This document shows, one piece after another, positions 1 through 10,910 of a DNA stretch of 64,000 bases. The stretch comes from Temnothorax longispinosus. Its lineage: Eukaryota > Arthropoda > Insecta > Hymenoptera > Formicidae. How positions within the stretch are numbered: the first letter of the stretch is position 1; every line of letters begins with the position of its first letter. Both the position numbers and the translations under genes were made by a program. The stretch covers positions 186,001 through 250,000 of the forward strand of contig NW_027269970.1 of the NCBI RefSeq assembly GCF_030848805.1, in the 5' to 3' direction. A model generated the notes under the pieces. It saw only the letters and a program-made list of their open reading frames with translations, searched no databases and was not told the origin of the DNA.

Positions 1-789
1 CGTTTGTTCAGTGCGCAAAAAAATAATTAAATTACGTGCGATTTAAATAGACGGATGTGATAAAAAGCATCAACATTTATTTCTTATGACATATTTACTA
101 TTTAGGCTATATATAAATTGGCAGTTTATTGGCAGTTTATTGATTGGTCCATACACATGTGCATAAGGAAATAGACCAATCAGTTTTCTTATGCTTACGC
201 ATTATGCGTTGTGCAGAAGTGTGTGCTCCCCGCTTTATTGTAGATAAACATAAGGAGTGTGTCGGGTGGTTGATTTAAAGACGGTAGTTTAACTTTTCTG
301 CATGAATAACACATTCTAGGTGCTTAAGTTTTAAACTTTTTTACTTGACAATGATCACATATTGCATCCATTTTTCCAATTATTACACTCGCGGATAAAA
401 TTGATATTCGTAATTTGAGTCATAACTATAAATGCCTCTAATTTCAAATTGGACCGCATAAATGTTTTCGTGGATTAAACATGTCGTAACCGGTCTTTTT
501 CTACTCGAGTTTCACACTATTGAGTCATTTCCGCTTTTCCGATATTTCACTTACCGATCAGCGACAACATCCCTTGGTTTACCCAAGCGTTTTTTCGGAA
601 ATTTTGAGATTGCTCGCTCGCGATGTACACAGAACCTCGATTTTTCAATTAAAAAACCAAGGAATAAAATCGGTAATCACCGATTCTCACCAAATTCAAT
701 ATAATAATATTCTATCCATAAAAAAAAATTAGCTTGATATCGCATAATTTGCAGAAAACAAAACAATTACATAGATTTTTTTAGACTGA
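1..789. other. AT-rich sequence without recognised gene
   Basis: I see no coding region, RNA gene or clear repeat here. Two short overlapping open frames near 460-730 lack any recognisable motif and look like chance openings. Confidence 0.5.
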
Positions 790-1300
790 AATCGGTAACC
801 CTTTATTAGGAAATTCTACCTCTGTTTTATATACAATTCTTTAAAATTCGGTCAATTATTTCCCGAAAAATTGGAAAAATTTCAGATACCGGTTCCAATA
901 AAGATCGGTAACGAAAAACTATACAGTTTATAGCACTCCTCGGGAAATTCTACCCCTGTTTTATATACAATTCTTTAAGATTCGGTCAATTATTTCCCGA
1001 AAAATTGGAAAAATTTCGGATACCGGTTCCAAAAAAGATCGGTAACGAAAAATTATACACTTTATGGCACTCCCCGGGAAATTCTACCCTTGTTTTATAT
1101 GCAATTCTTTAAAATTCGGTCAATAATTTTTTGAAAAATTGAAGAAATTAGAAAAACCGGTTTCCAAAAGATTGGTAACGAAGAACTATACACCCTATAG
1201 CACTCCCCGGGAAATTCTATCCCTACTTCATATATAATACTTTCAAAATTGGTCCAATAGTTTCTAAGATTACCCCAAACAACAGTACAAACTTTTCCCC
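790..1300. repeat. ~134-bp tandem repeat, about 3.5 copies
   Basis: The motif GGAAATTCTACC recurs at 809, 943, 1077 and 1209, a period of 132-134 bp. Each unit also holds a TTCGGTCAATTATTTCC-like segment and a GATCGGTAACGAA segment. Copies 1 to 3 are very similar and the fourth is decayed. This is a short minisatellite-like array with no coding signal. Confidence 0.85.
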
Positions 1301-1688
1301 TTTATATAATAGTAGAGATATATTTAGCACATAATGATTATTTATTCATAATAAAGGACATCTATCAATATTTTACTATTTAAAAAGGAGTATGCATCAA
1401 GCTACTAAATGTGCTTTCTAAAATGCTATCTTTCACTAAAAGTTATGTTAAAAAGAAGTTATATTAAATCATTGTTACTGCGTTGTGCTTGATAAAGTTG
1501 TAATTATAAATTTAAATTAGTCAATTTAATTAAAATTAGAATTAAAATAATTAACATCAATAAATAAACTAATCAATTAAAATGTTACGAGGTTCTACTT
1601 TTTGTTGTTACAGTAAAGAAATCAATTTCCATACAAACTTCTACGACGATACACTGTAGAAAAAAGTTTTTCGACTCCTTCGCTGATT
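1301..1688. other. AT-rich spacer
   Basis: Very AT-rich sequence between the two tandem arrays. No gene or structured repeat is visible. Confidence 0.5.
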
Positions 1689-1955
1689 TCATCGATGTAA
1701 TAGCAAACAGCAGGACTCTGACCAGTTATACTTTTCGAAGAATTTCATGTTCAAATTTTCAAATATTATATTCAGTGCATTGTTTAAAAAAAAACGCACG
1801 AAAATAATGAAAACATAAGTAAAAATTATAGCTGAAACAAAACTTTTACTAGACGTATCGTCACATGCGAGGACCGATTTCCATGATATATAATGGATAA
1901 TAGCAGAACCGATCAAATAAATTATTCCTCGACAAATTTTACGTATACTTCGCAT
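1689..1955 (-). pseudogene. Open frame with a membrane-like segment, founder-like copy of the 218-bp repeat
   Basis: An 88-codon minus-strand frame with one hydrophobic stretch (around SAIIFTYVFIIFVRFFL) followed by a charged, aromatic tail. Its 5' half aligns in spirit with the minus-strand translation of the neighbouring ~218-bp repeats, which share the GCGAGGACCGATTTC core but are full of stops. It could be an exon remnant of a chemoreceptor-like membrane protein that was later amplified in tandem; that is a guess from the hydrophobic pattern only. No start or splice structure can be fixed. Confidence 0.2.
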
Positions 1956-1959
1956 AAGC

Positions 1960-3324
1960 TATATTTTACACAACGCATAATTTAGAAATTTAAAAGCGAA
2001 AATGATGGACTGCGAAATACCGAAGGATTACAGCCAAATCAAAGGTTATACTTTACGACGTATCGTTACATGTGAGGACCGATTTCTTCGGTGCAATGAT
2101 AAATAACAGGTCCGCCCAGTTTAACTATTTCTCAGTTATTTTCATCTATACGTTTGGTTATTACTTGAGAACTTGCAATATTCTACTCGGTGCATTATTT
2201 AAGGATTAACACACGAAAATGTTGGCCCACGAAATGCCGACAGATTTTACAGCTAAATTAAACCTTTACTGTATACGATATACACTGATTATGAGAAAAG
2301 AAATGTTCTGCATTTTAGTAAATATTGGTTTGCATGCAACTGTGACCCCATTTACTGAGAAAAAAGTATTCTTAAATAAAAAAAGAAAAACTTTCTTCTT
2401 TTTAATAAATAGAGTAACAGTTGTATGCAAACTAAATATTTACTAAAATGCAGAACAATTTTTTCTCAGTGTATCATTTGAGAACTGATTTCCTCATTGC
2501 AATGTGTAAATAGTAGGACCGCTTAGTTAAACAATTTATCGATTGATTTCACCTGTACTTTCGATTACTTGAAATATTTCACTCAGTGCTTTATTAAAGG
2601 ACTAACACACGAAAATGTTGGCCCACGAAATATCGACAGATTACAGCCAAATCAAAACTTTTACTGCAGGATGTATATATTGTTACATGCGAGGACTGAT
2701 TTCTTCGGTGCAATGGTGAATAGCAGGATCGCCCAGTTTAACTATTTCTTAATTAATTTCATCTATACGTTCGGTTATTATTTGAGAACTTGCAATATTC
2801 TACTTGGTGCATTATTTAAAGATTAACACACGAAAATGTTGGCCCACGAAATACGGGCAAACTACAGCCAAATCAAAATTTTTACTCTAGGACGTATTGT
2901 TACATGCGAGGACCGATTTCTTCGGTGCAATGGTGAATAGCAGGACCACCCAGTTTAACTATTTCTTAATTAATTTCATCTATACGTTCGGTTATTATTT
3001 GAGAACTTGCAATATTCTACTTGGTGCATTATTTAAAGATTAACACACGAAAATGTTGGCCCACGAAATACGGGCAAACTACAGCCAAATCAAAATTTTT
3101 ACTCTAGGACATATTGTTACATGCGAGGACCGATTTCCTCGGTGCAATGGTAAATAGCAGGACCGCTCAGTTTAACTATTTCTCAATTAATTTTATCTGT
3201 ACGTTCAATTGCTTGAGAACTTGCGATATTTTACTTGGTGCATTATTTAAGAATTAACACGAAAATGTTAGCCCACGAAATATTGACAGATTACAGCCAA
3301 ATCAAACCTTTACTGTACGACATA
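1960..3324. repeat. ~218-bp tandem repeat array
   Basis: The box GTTGGCCCACGAAAT (or close) occurs at 2221, 2617, 2838, 3055 and 3267. The last intervals are 221, 217 and 212 bp; the longer 2221-2617 interval is explained by a MITE inserted in that unit. Each unit also carries ACATGCGAGGACCGATTTC and CAGTTTAACTATTTCT boxes. A degenerate copy lies upstream (about 1690-2000) and one further unit resumes at 8161 after the Copia insertion. Confidence 0.85.
2283..2471. mobile_element. MITE with CACTGA termini and TA target duplication
   Basis: About 189 bp with inverted ends: CACTGATTATGAGAAAAG at the left and the complementary TTTTTTCTCAGTG at the right, continuing inward through the complementary GTTCTGCATTTTAGTAAATATT segments. 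TA flanks both sides (2281-2282 and 2472-2473), as for Tc1/mariner-type elements. No coding capacity. It lies within a 218-bp array unit and is a sister of the copy at 3325-8160. Confidence 0.75.
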
Positions 3325-3361
3325 CACTGATTGTAAAAAAAGAAATGTTCTGCATTTTAGT

Positions 3362-3620
3362 TGTTGAAGGAAAAACTCCTCATTTCTAAACTCGCGCCTG
3401 AGCGCTAGGCTCTACGAGCGCTGCCTGATTTATGGGCGCTATAAGCGCGCTGCCGATTGGCTTATAAAAAAGGCCGATAGGGGGTCTTACGACCAGCGTC
3501 ACCACCAGCGTTACCACTCACTCTCGACCGGCATTCGTTTACATACACATGTGTAGCTTGTGATACTCTTAATAAACTTCTCAAGTATTATCGAGTTAAT
3601 TATAACTTATAACCTGAACA
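3362..3620 (+). repeat. 5' LTR of Copia element
   Basis: 259 bp from TGTTGAAGG to CCTGAACA. Contains TATAAAAAAGG at about 3460 (possible TATA box) and AATAAA at about 3571 (possible polyadenylation signal). Identical in length to the 3' LTR. Confidence 0.95.
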
Positions 3621-3634
3621 GGTTATGGGCCCAG
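3621..3634 (+). other. Copia-type primer binding site (internal tRNA-iMet)
   Basis: GGTTATGGGCCCAG directly abuts the 5' LTR. Known for Drosophila copia: priming by a cleaved initiator tRNA-Met, pairing with its anticodon stem-loop rather than the 3' end. The same sequence follows the LTR of the second Copia element at 51893. Confidence 0.85.
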
Positions 3635-3675
3635 ACCACGCAATTGAGAAGTGAACGAAAAGTATTGAGTGAAAA

Positions 3676-5349
3676 ATGGAAGCAACGCACTTGAAAATCG
3701 AGAAGCTTCGTGACAAGGATAACTGGCATCAATGGCGGTTTGTGATTCGTACTCTTCTAGAGGAAGATCAAGATGTTCTGGATGTCTGTGAGGGCAGGCT
3801 TGTTCGCCCTGGCGCTGATGACCAAGATTCAGCAAGCAAGCTGAAGAAATTCGAGAAGGCAGACAAAGCCGCTCGAAAATTAATTGTCACGACAGTCGAG
3901 AGGAAGCCGTTGAATTTGCTGTTGAACTGCACTACAGCGAAGAAAATGTGGACGAAGTTATCTTCGGTGTATGATTTAAAATCAGATGAAAATTTGTCGC
4001 TTGTTAAAAAACAATTTTTTGAGTTAAAGTGGGACTGCAGTGAAAGCGTTGCGCATAATTTATCGAAGCTTGAGCAGTTGGCGACGAAAATGAAGAGCCT
4101 CGGTGGTGAGATTCCAAACTCGATGATTTTGACACGCGCGCTTTCGGTTCTTCCACAGAAGTTTAATCACTTTCACAGTGCGTGGGATTCCGAAAGTGAT
4201 ACGAAGAAAACCTTTGAAAATTTGACGACGCGATTAATGAACGAGGAGGTTCGGCTGCAAAAGCAAGAAAATCCCGAGGAGACGACGGTTGCTTTATTCT
4301 CAAAGTCAGGATCGCGAAGAAACACGTCTTCGAAAAACAACAACAAGTCGAGACAAAAGGGACAATCGACAAAAGAAAAAGGTGTTGTGTGTTTTTCATG
4401 CGGACAGCGAGGCCATGTAAAAAAGGACTGTACGGGCTGTTATTCTTGTGGATCAAAGGGGCATATAAGGAAAAATTGTCCAAAACAAAGCGAGAAGACA
4501 GGGACGCAAAAGGAAGCAAATTCTACGGAACAAGATGGCGGAACGACCAGGCAGGCGTTTCTCGGAAGCAGTGGCGCTGCTGTAAACGATTTCTGGGTAA
4601 TCGACTCGGGCGCATCAGATCACATGACAAGACGACGTGATTGGTTCAGTTTTTACGAAGAATATGAAAAACCGTTGACGGTAAGAGTTGGAAACGGAGA
4701 CGAGATTCCAGCCTACGGGAGAGGTAACATTGAAATCGAAACTCTTGTGAATGAACAATGGATTTCGGGTGTCATTCAAGATGTTTTGTATGTACCGTGC
4801 TTAAAGCAAAATTTATTTTCTGTAAAAGTCGCAGCTAAGAAAGGCGTAAATTTTTCACTTACGGATCGTGGTTCACGTTTTGAATTAACTCGCGGCAAAA
4901 AGATTATAGCGACGGGCTCAGATAACGGTGATTTGTATAAAATCGATCTGCGTGTTTTAATACCGAAAGAATGTAATATTGTCAGTAAGTTTGGTAAAAT
5001 TGATACTGTAAAATCAAATGCGGATACTTTGCAGTTATGGCATGAAAGGCTGTGTTATCAGGACAAGAGACATGTTAAAACTTTGTTAAAAAACATGGGT
5101 ATTAATGTTTTAGTTGTAGATGATTTCTGTGACGGCTGTGCTTATGGCAAGCATCATAGGTTAAGTTTTCATGATAGAGTTGAACGTGCGACGAGGGTTC
5201 GAGAGGTTGTACACACTGACGTGTGTGGTCCTATGCAGCAGGAATCACTCGGTGGTAAAAGGTATTCACTAATTTTTAAGAATGAAAATTTTCGGGTTTT
5301 AGAAAAATTTATTTTTTGCGTGAAAAGTCAGAAGTTTTTGAAAAACTAA
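3676..5349 (+). pseudogene. Copia gag-protease-integrase, 5' part of polyprotein
   Basis: 557 codons. An N-terminal Copia gag domain (roughly residues 1-200, with KMWTKLSSVYD) is followed by two CCHC zinc knuckles, CFSCGQRGHVKKDC (nt ~4390) and CYSCGSKGHIRKNC (nt ~4438), for RNA binding. The aspartic protease site DSGASDH lies near nt 4600. The pre-integrase zinc region (LWHERL near nt 5035, CDGC near 5131) precedes the first part of the integrase core with HTDVCGPM near 5215. The frame ends in missense sequence after about nt 5275, where the catalytic core should continue; the next piece is in another frame. The start is the first ATG after the primer site. Confidence 0.9.
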
Positions 5350-5720
5350 AGATGTTTTGTAAAGAACTCGAAAATCAGTTCGGTGAAAATGTAAGGGAAA
5401 TTCACAGCGATGGTGGTAAGGAATATATAAATAAGAATGTTAACAGTTTCTTAAGTAGTAAAGGTATAAAACACGGTGTGAATGTTTCTTATACTCCACA
5501 GCAGAACGGCGTTGCAGAACGGAATAACAGAATAATTGTTGAAGCAGCACGATCGATGATATATGCGAAACCAGATATACCCTTATCTTTGTGGGCGGAG
5601 GCCATGAATACGGCAGTATATGTCATTAATAGAACAAGTCCGACTAAGCAATCGGAAGGAACTCCATATGAGTTGTGGTTCGGTAAGACAGCTAATATAA
5701 GTAATTTGAAAATTTTTTGA
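5316..5720 (+). pseudogene. Copia integrase core, shifted frame
   Basis: Continues the integrase of the upstream frame in frame 3. It shows the second catalytic aspartate region (EIHSDGGKEY) and the third catalytic glutamate in PQQNGVAERNN, then the conserved SLWAEAMNTAVYVINR segment. A further shift at about 5718 moves the downstream TECFVHIPNEKRRKLD-type sequence (nt ~5720-5840) to frame 2. The integrase would insert the cDNA copy, but no continuous protein can be read. Confidence 0.88.
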
Positions 5721-5854
5721 ACAGAATGTTTTGTTCACATACCGAATGAGAAACGGAGAAAACTTGATAAAAAGGCAGAGAAAGGATTTGTAGTTGGTTA
5801 CATTGAGTCTGCAAGGGTTATCGAGTATATATACCAAGTTTAAAAGATATAGTT

Positions 5855-6721
5855 TTGAGTCGTGATGTTTTGTTCAAAAAGGAAAAGGTAGTTCCTAATC
5901 AAATCGAAATAAAGAGCGGGGGAGAGCAAAATGACACATACGATTCTGGGATTCTTTATGATAAAGATTTACAAAAGGACGAAAAAGAAAAAGAGACACA
6001 ATGTGATTGTGAGACAAAACCTGTGCAGTCTTCAAGTAGTGACAACTCAAATGTAAGACAATTAAGAGATAAAAATAAAATTAAAAAAATAGAGTTTTAT
6101 GGTTCTCCAGTTTCATATTTTACTGAGATGCTGCCTGAAAATTATAGCAAGGCTATCAATTTTAATGATAAGTGTAACTGGGAAGCAGCTATGCATGACG
6201 AGATAGAATCGTTACTCGAAAATAAAACGTGGATGCTCGTAGAAAAACCAGAAACGAAAAAGATTTTAAAGAGTCGTTGGGTGTATACAATTAAATCGAA
6301 TCCTGATGGTGCGAAGCGACATAAAGCTCGTTTAGTTATAAAGGGCTATTTTCAGACGGAAGGGATAGATTATAAAGAAACGTTTAGCCCAGTAGTACGT
6401 TTTGATACGGTAAGAACTTTATTGAGTATAGCGGCCCACGACGGATTAAATCTTGCTCAATTTGATATTAAAACCGCTTTTTTATACGGATCTTTAAAGG
6501 AAGATATATACATGTATCAACCCGAGGGTTTTAATGATGGAACGGCACGTGTATGCAAATTATTAAAGAGCCTATATGGGCTAAAGCAAGCACCAAGGTG
6601 TTGGATAGAGCATTTCACGAGTTTTCTCGAATCTTTTGGTTTTTCAAGGAGCATAGCACAGATCCATGTTTTTACATTTTTAAAAATGAAATTGGTAAAA
6701 TGTTATTGGCCGTTTATGTAG
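5855..6721 (+). pseudogene. Copia reverse transcriptase, N-terminal two thirds
   Basis: Frame 2. After an acidic linker, the Copia RT block begins with WEAAMHDEIESL, then KSRWVYTIKSNPDG, HKARLVIKGYFQ, FSPVVRFDTVRTLL and QFDIKTAFLYGSL, which carries the first catalytic aspartate. It runs on through the YGLKQAPR motif, after which the reading frame shifts near nt 6610-6650. The RT would copy the genomic RNA; this piece alone lacks the YVDD box. Confidence 0.9.
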
Positions 6722-7677
6722 ACGATGGTCTTTTGGCTGCAACCAACAAACTGCTCTTAGAAGGGCTCTTCCTTGAGTTGCGTAAGCATTTTAAAATAAC
6801 CGAGACGAAAAATGTAACGAGTTTCCTTGGAGTAGAAATCGTTGAGTTGCCAGATGGATCTATTTTTATTAACCAAGAAAAATTCGTTAGAAAAATGTTA
6901 GAGAGATTTAATATGAGTGACGCTAACATAGTTTCTACTCCAATTGAAACTGGTTGGGACTTATCCAGTCCATGTAAAGTAGAAAAAGAGATTCCGTATC
7001 GAGAAGCGGTAGGTAACTTATTGTATCTGCAGGTAATTAGCAGACCAGATATTAGTTTTGCGGTTAATATTGCGTCTAGAGCGTTAGAGAATCCTAGTAT
7101 AGCACATTGGTCGCTTGTAAAGCGTATTATGAGATACCTAAAGGGTACTGCGGATATAGGGTTATTGTATTGTAAAACAGGTGGCTTTGAAGCATATAGC
7201 GACGCAGACTTTGCGGGTGATCGAGAGACTCGAAAATCGACGTCTGGTATTCTGTGTAAAAACGCAAACGCAGCGATTGTTTGGCAGAGTAAACGACAAC
7301 AATGTATCTCTCTGTCTACTACAGAATCCGAATATGTTAGCGCTGCCTCAGCTGTTAAAGAGATAATCTGGTTAAAAGGCTTGTTGGCTGAATGTGGAGA
7401 TTGCGATAACGAGGGGTTTTGTTTATTTATAGACAACATGAGTGCAATAAGATTGATTAAAAACTCTGAATTCCATCAGAAGAGTAAACATATCGACGTA
7501 AAGTTTCATTTTATACGCAAAATGTATGAAAAGGGTGTGATTAATGTAAAGCATGTTAGTAGCGATGAGCAAATCGCAGATATTTTTACTAAGGTTTTAG
7601 CAAAACCGAGCTTTATAAATTTACGTTGTAAATTAGGATTAATTAGTAAGAGAAATATTAATAAGTCGTTTTTGTAA
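6553..7677 (+). pseudogene. Copia reverse transcriptase C-terminus and RNase H
   Basis: Frame 1. The intact catalytic YVDD box (AVYVDDGLL, nt ~6712) opens this piece, followed by the Copia connection segment and RNase H with the DADFAGD, STSG and STTESEYVS motifs (nt ~7200-7340). The end FTKVLAKPSFINLR is the usual Copia C-terminus. The first ~50 codons overlap the previous piece out of frame and are not real coding sequence. Confidence 0.92.
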
Positions 7678-7698
7678 AATGTTGAGTTTTAGGGAGAG

Positions 7699-7957
7699 TG
7701 TTGAAGGAAAGACTCCTCATTTCTAAACTCGCGCCTGAGCGCTAGGCTCTACGAGCGCTGCCTGACTTATGGGCGCTATAAGCGCGCTACCGATTGGCTT
7801 ATAAAAAAGGCCGATAGGGGGTCTTACGACCAGCGTCACCACCAGCGTTACCACTCACTCTCGACCGGCATTCGTTTACATACACATGTGTAGCTTGTGA
7901 TACTCTTAATAAACTTCTCAAGTATTATCGAGTTAGTTATAACTTATAACCTGAACA
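7699..7957 (+). repeat. 3' LTR of Copia element
   Basis: 259 bp. It differs from the 5' LTR at about four sites (for example GATTTATGG versus GACTTATGG, GTTAATTAT versus GTTAGTTAT). The preceding AGGGAGAG (about 7691-7698) is the polypurine tract. Confidence 0.95.
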
Positions 7958-8160
7958 TTAGTAAATATTGGTTTGCATACAATTGTGACCCCCATTTACT
8001 AAAATAAAGAAAATTTTCCTTTTTTACATTATTACACGTGTATTTACTGAGAAAAAAGTATACTAAAATAAAAAGAAAAATTTTCTTTATTTTAATAAAT
8101 AGAGTAACAGTTGTATGCAAACTAATGTTTACTAAAGTGCAAAAAAATTTTTTCTCAGTG

Positions 8161-8365
8161 TCATCATTACATTTGAAAACTGATTTCCTCATTGCAATAT
8201 GTAAATAGTAGGACCGCTCAATTAAACTATTTGTCGATTGATTTCATCCGTATTGTCAATTACTGGCAATATTTTATTTGGTGTATAATTTAGAAATTAA
8301 CACGTAAAAATGTTTGTTTGCAAAATATCGAAAGACTACAGATAATTCAAAACTTTTAACACGAT
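8161..8365. repeat. Continuation of the 218-bp repeat array
   Basis: The unit cut by the MITE and Copia resumes here: TGAAAACTGATTTCCTCATTGC and AACTATTTGTCGATTGATTTC match the unit at 2475-2560. Confidence 0.75.
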
Positions 8366-9129
8366 TGAACGTATTAACTCAATATACTTTTAATTTAATA
8401 TGATTAAATGTATTAAATGACGTAATTTAATATGTAAAGAAACACATAAAAAGCACTACTGTATAATGTGTCATTTTTAGACGTTTATGCGTGTAAAAAT
8501 AACACACTTGGATTGGTAGTGTACCAATGACCGGTACCTATTAGAATATATGCTATCATTTAGTCTATCTTCCGAATGTATCTTTAGAGTTTATTTTCTC
8601 CGTTTTCACAAACTTTGGGTTAGCCCATTATAACAACAAGCCCTTCAAATATCCTGATATACATCTGACGACTTTCTTCTTGTACAATTTTTAGAATTGT
8701 AAAATTTTACAAATAATTTTAAGAATATCTTTATTAGCATATAGGGAAATCTTGGAATGCAATTCACTTGTAATTTCTTTACGTTACGTATCCACAGTTT
8801 AGAGAAATAAACTAGAATTTTTACGGTCCCATTAAATTACCATACAAAAGAAACTTTCTTTTTTTGATGTAATGTTTGATATAATGTATACAAACCACAA
8901 TTAATTACGAAATACAATGTATATGATTATCAAAAACTAACGTATGCGCATTTTGCATTATGTATATCATGCATAATCAGTTTTTAATGCATTTTTTTAC
9001 TGGTACCGACAATTAACAAATCATATAAGGAAGCTTAATTTTGATATATCTTTGTATTTTGATTATACATATGGAAAATACTTCCGAAATACAAATTAGG
9101 ATGTCGATGTATATCAACGTATACGTATG
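8366..9129. other. AT-rich spacer
   Basis: No gene, RNA or clear repeat is recognised between the repeat array and the hAT remnant. Confidence 0.5.
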
Positions 9130-9406
9130 TACACATCGCTTATGGTTGGTCCCAACTTATGCCGAACCATAAAGATATATATATACACGACAATGCATCC
9201 AATATGATAAACGCTGCAGAAAATCTTCAAAATATAAATGAACATGTTAACTGTGCGGCTGATACCCTACAACTAGCTGTGAATGATGCATTAGCATATG
9301 TTATACAGAAAGCACGGAAAATTGTTGGACATTTCAAACATTCTACATTAGCAATGCAAGAGCTACACAAAACTCAAATAAAATTCAATCTGCCGCAAGA
9401 GACATT

Positions 9407-9731
9407 TGTTGGATATTATCTTGGATGTGCGCAGGTGTCGAGAAATATGAAATTAGCCGAATGATAAAGAACACAACTTTAATATAATATAATTGGAATC
9501 AGTATTACAATGTCACGCTCGCATGTCTTCTCACGAACGCTAACAAAAGACGAGTGTAATAGGCGGGAGTTTTTGGCGCGCTCTAAAAAGAATACCAACC
9601 GAAAAATACTACTACGAGACGTGCACGTATGGTTGTGAGCGCCGCTGCGCCCAAACTAATCTTATTGTATATAATCACTAGAAACGCGCGCTTATTTAAA
9701 CACGAAAACTAAAATCTATAGAAACTTAACA
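9407..9731. mobile_element. Solo LTR inside the hAT gene, ACATT target duplication
   Basis: 325 bp starting TGTTGGATATTATC and ending CTTAACA. ACATT repeats at 9402-9406 and 9732-9736. Deleting the LTR and one ACATT restores the hAT frame across QETLIQSCPTRR, which supports the boundary independently. The 5-bp duplication fits Copia or BEL LTRs. Confidence 0.85.
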
Positions 9732-10250
9732 ACATTAATTCAAAGCTGTCCTACAAGACGGGATTCCACTTATTATATGTGTAAACGTTTACAAAAAAAT
9801 AGAACTCCTATTTTGGCGGTATTAAATGATACATCTATAACAAAACCGAGGCAGGCTCAAAACTTAGAAATCACTGCAATTGAATGGTTGACTATAGAAA
9901 AACTGGTGACGCTTCTGCGATGAAACCTCTCCAATGTGCAACCACCGTATTTTGCTCTTCATCCGAAGTCACAATATCTTTGGTTCGTCCGGTAATACGA
10001 GGAATCATAGATAATCATCTGATAGAGAACGTTTTGGACGACGACTATATTTCGACATTCAAACAAATATTACGTCAATCACTGATTAGGCGCTTTGATA
10101 TGGAATTACAATCAAACGAGAAAGTCAGCGTGCGTCAAATTGCAAGCTTCCTCGATCCGCCTCGCTACAAAGACTTAACAGCCGAACAATTCGAAACGGA
10201 GAGAATAAAGATAAAAGACTTTATCAAGAAAGAATTACAGGTAATATATA

Positions 10251-10252
<2 letters not shown>

Positions 10253-10286
<34 letters not shown>

Positions 10287-10360
10287 GCGTGTGTGTGTGT
10301 GTGTGCGTGTGCGTGTGCGTGTGCGTGTGCGTGTGCGTGTGCGTGCGCGTGTACGCGTGC

Positions 10361-10402
<42 letters not shown>
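10253..10402. repeat. GT/GC dinucleotide microsatellite
   Basis: About 150 bp of GT with interspersed GC steps (TGTGCGTGTGCG, then GCGCGCGC, then GTGTGT), located in the intron-like gap of the hAT gene. It produces spurious Cys-Val and Thr-His open frames. Confidence 0.95.
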
Positions 10403-10404
<2 letters not shown>

Positions 10405-10910
10405 AATTAATTGTTCATTGTTTTATACGTACATTATGTTTGCAATGAGTAAGATAACGAAGAGAAGACTTATTTACTATAAAGAAATAGACTGAATAAA
10501 ATGAATATTTCACTTTTTACAGACACTAGCTCCAATCGATATACCGGAGGAAAGAACTACACGTGTGGTTGGAAGTGCATTAGATTTTATTTTTAAAAAG
10601 AGTACTTCAAGTACACAAACTGACTGGCGAAAGCAACTTGACCATTATCAAATGGAAATAACCATTGATTATAATGACTCACCCCTCGAATGGTGGAAGT
10701 CAAGAGTTAATAAATATCCGACACTCGCCGAATTGGCGAGGAAATATTTAGCAATACCTGCAACATCCGCGAGTTCGGAAAGAGCGTTTTCCTCAGCGTG
10801 TAATATTGTATCACGAAAACGTAACTGTTTAGCCCCGGAAAATGTAAATATTTTAGTTTTTTTTGTACGAGAATAGGAAATATATATATAAAAAATAAAC
10901 TTTATAATAT

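Larger units (their letters stand above)
3362..7957 (+). mobile_element. Ty1/Copia LTR retrotransposon, full length but decayed
   Basis: A 4596-bp element with 259-bp LTRs, a TTAGT 5-bp target duplication (3357-3361 and 7958-7962), a Copia primer site directly after the 5' LTR and a purine-rich AGGGAGAG tract before the 3' LTR. Gag, protease, integrase, reverse transcriptase and RNase H are all present in Copia order. They fall in several reading frames (frames 1, 3, 2, 1), so at least three frameshifts disable the polyprotein. The LTRs differ at only about four positions, which implies recent insertion despite the broken ORF, or mobilisation in trans. Confidence 0.95.
3325..8160. mobile_element. 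Second MITE copy, split by the Copia insertion
   Basis: Left part 3325-3361 and right part 7958-8160 reproduce the MITE at 2283-2471 with the Copia element (3362-7957) removed. The right end reads TTTTTTCTCAGTG. The right part contains about 90 bp more than the sister copy. Confidence 0.75.
9130..10873 (+). pseudogene. hAT-superfamily transposase (ZBED-like), broken
   Basis: Three blocks of one transposase. Block 1 (about 9150-9406) has the hAT core HDNASNM and NCAADTLQLAVNDAL. A 325-bp solo LTR interrupts it at 9407-9731. Block 2 (9732-10240) resumes with SCPTRRDSTYYM, LRQSLIRRFDMEL and IASFLDPPRYKDL. A GT-bearing intron-like gap (CAG|GTAATA near 10240, TTTACAG near 10521) separates block 3, whose C-terminal dimerisation domain reads WWKSRVNKYPTLAELARKYL and PATSASSERAFS up to about 10873. 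A reading-frame change occurs near 9915. The N-terminal BED finger and first catalytic aspartate are not visible, so this is an inactive fragment. Confidence 0.85.

Noticed and set aside
462..732. Two overlapping ORFs of 80 and 70 codons
   Set aside because: No recognisable composition or motif; they overlap in different frames as expected by chance.
6714..7439. 241-codon minus-strand ORF
   Set aside because: It is antisense to the clear Copia RT/RNase H frame and has no domain of its own.
9159..9464. Complete 101-residue protein
   Set aside because: Its N-terminal four fifths is hAT transposase and the rest reads into a solo LTR.
10224..10495. Cys-Val and Thr-His repeat ORFs
   Set aside because: They are translations of the GT microsatellite in the hAT intron-like gap.
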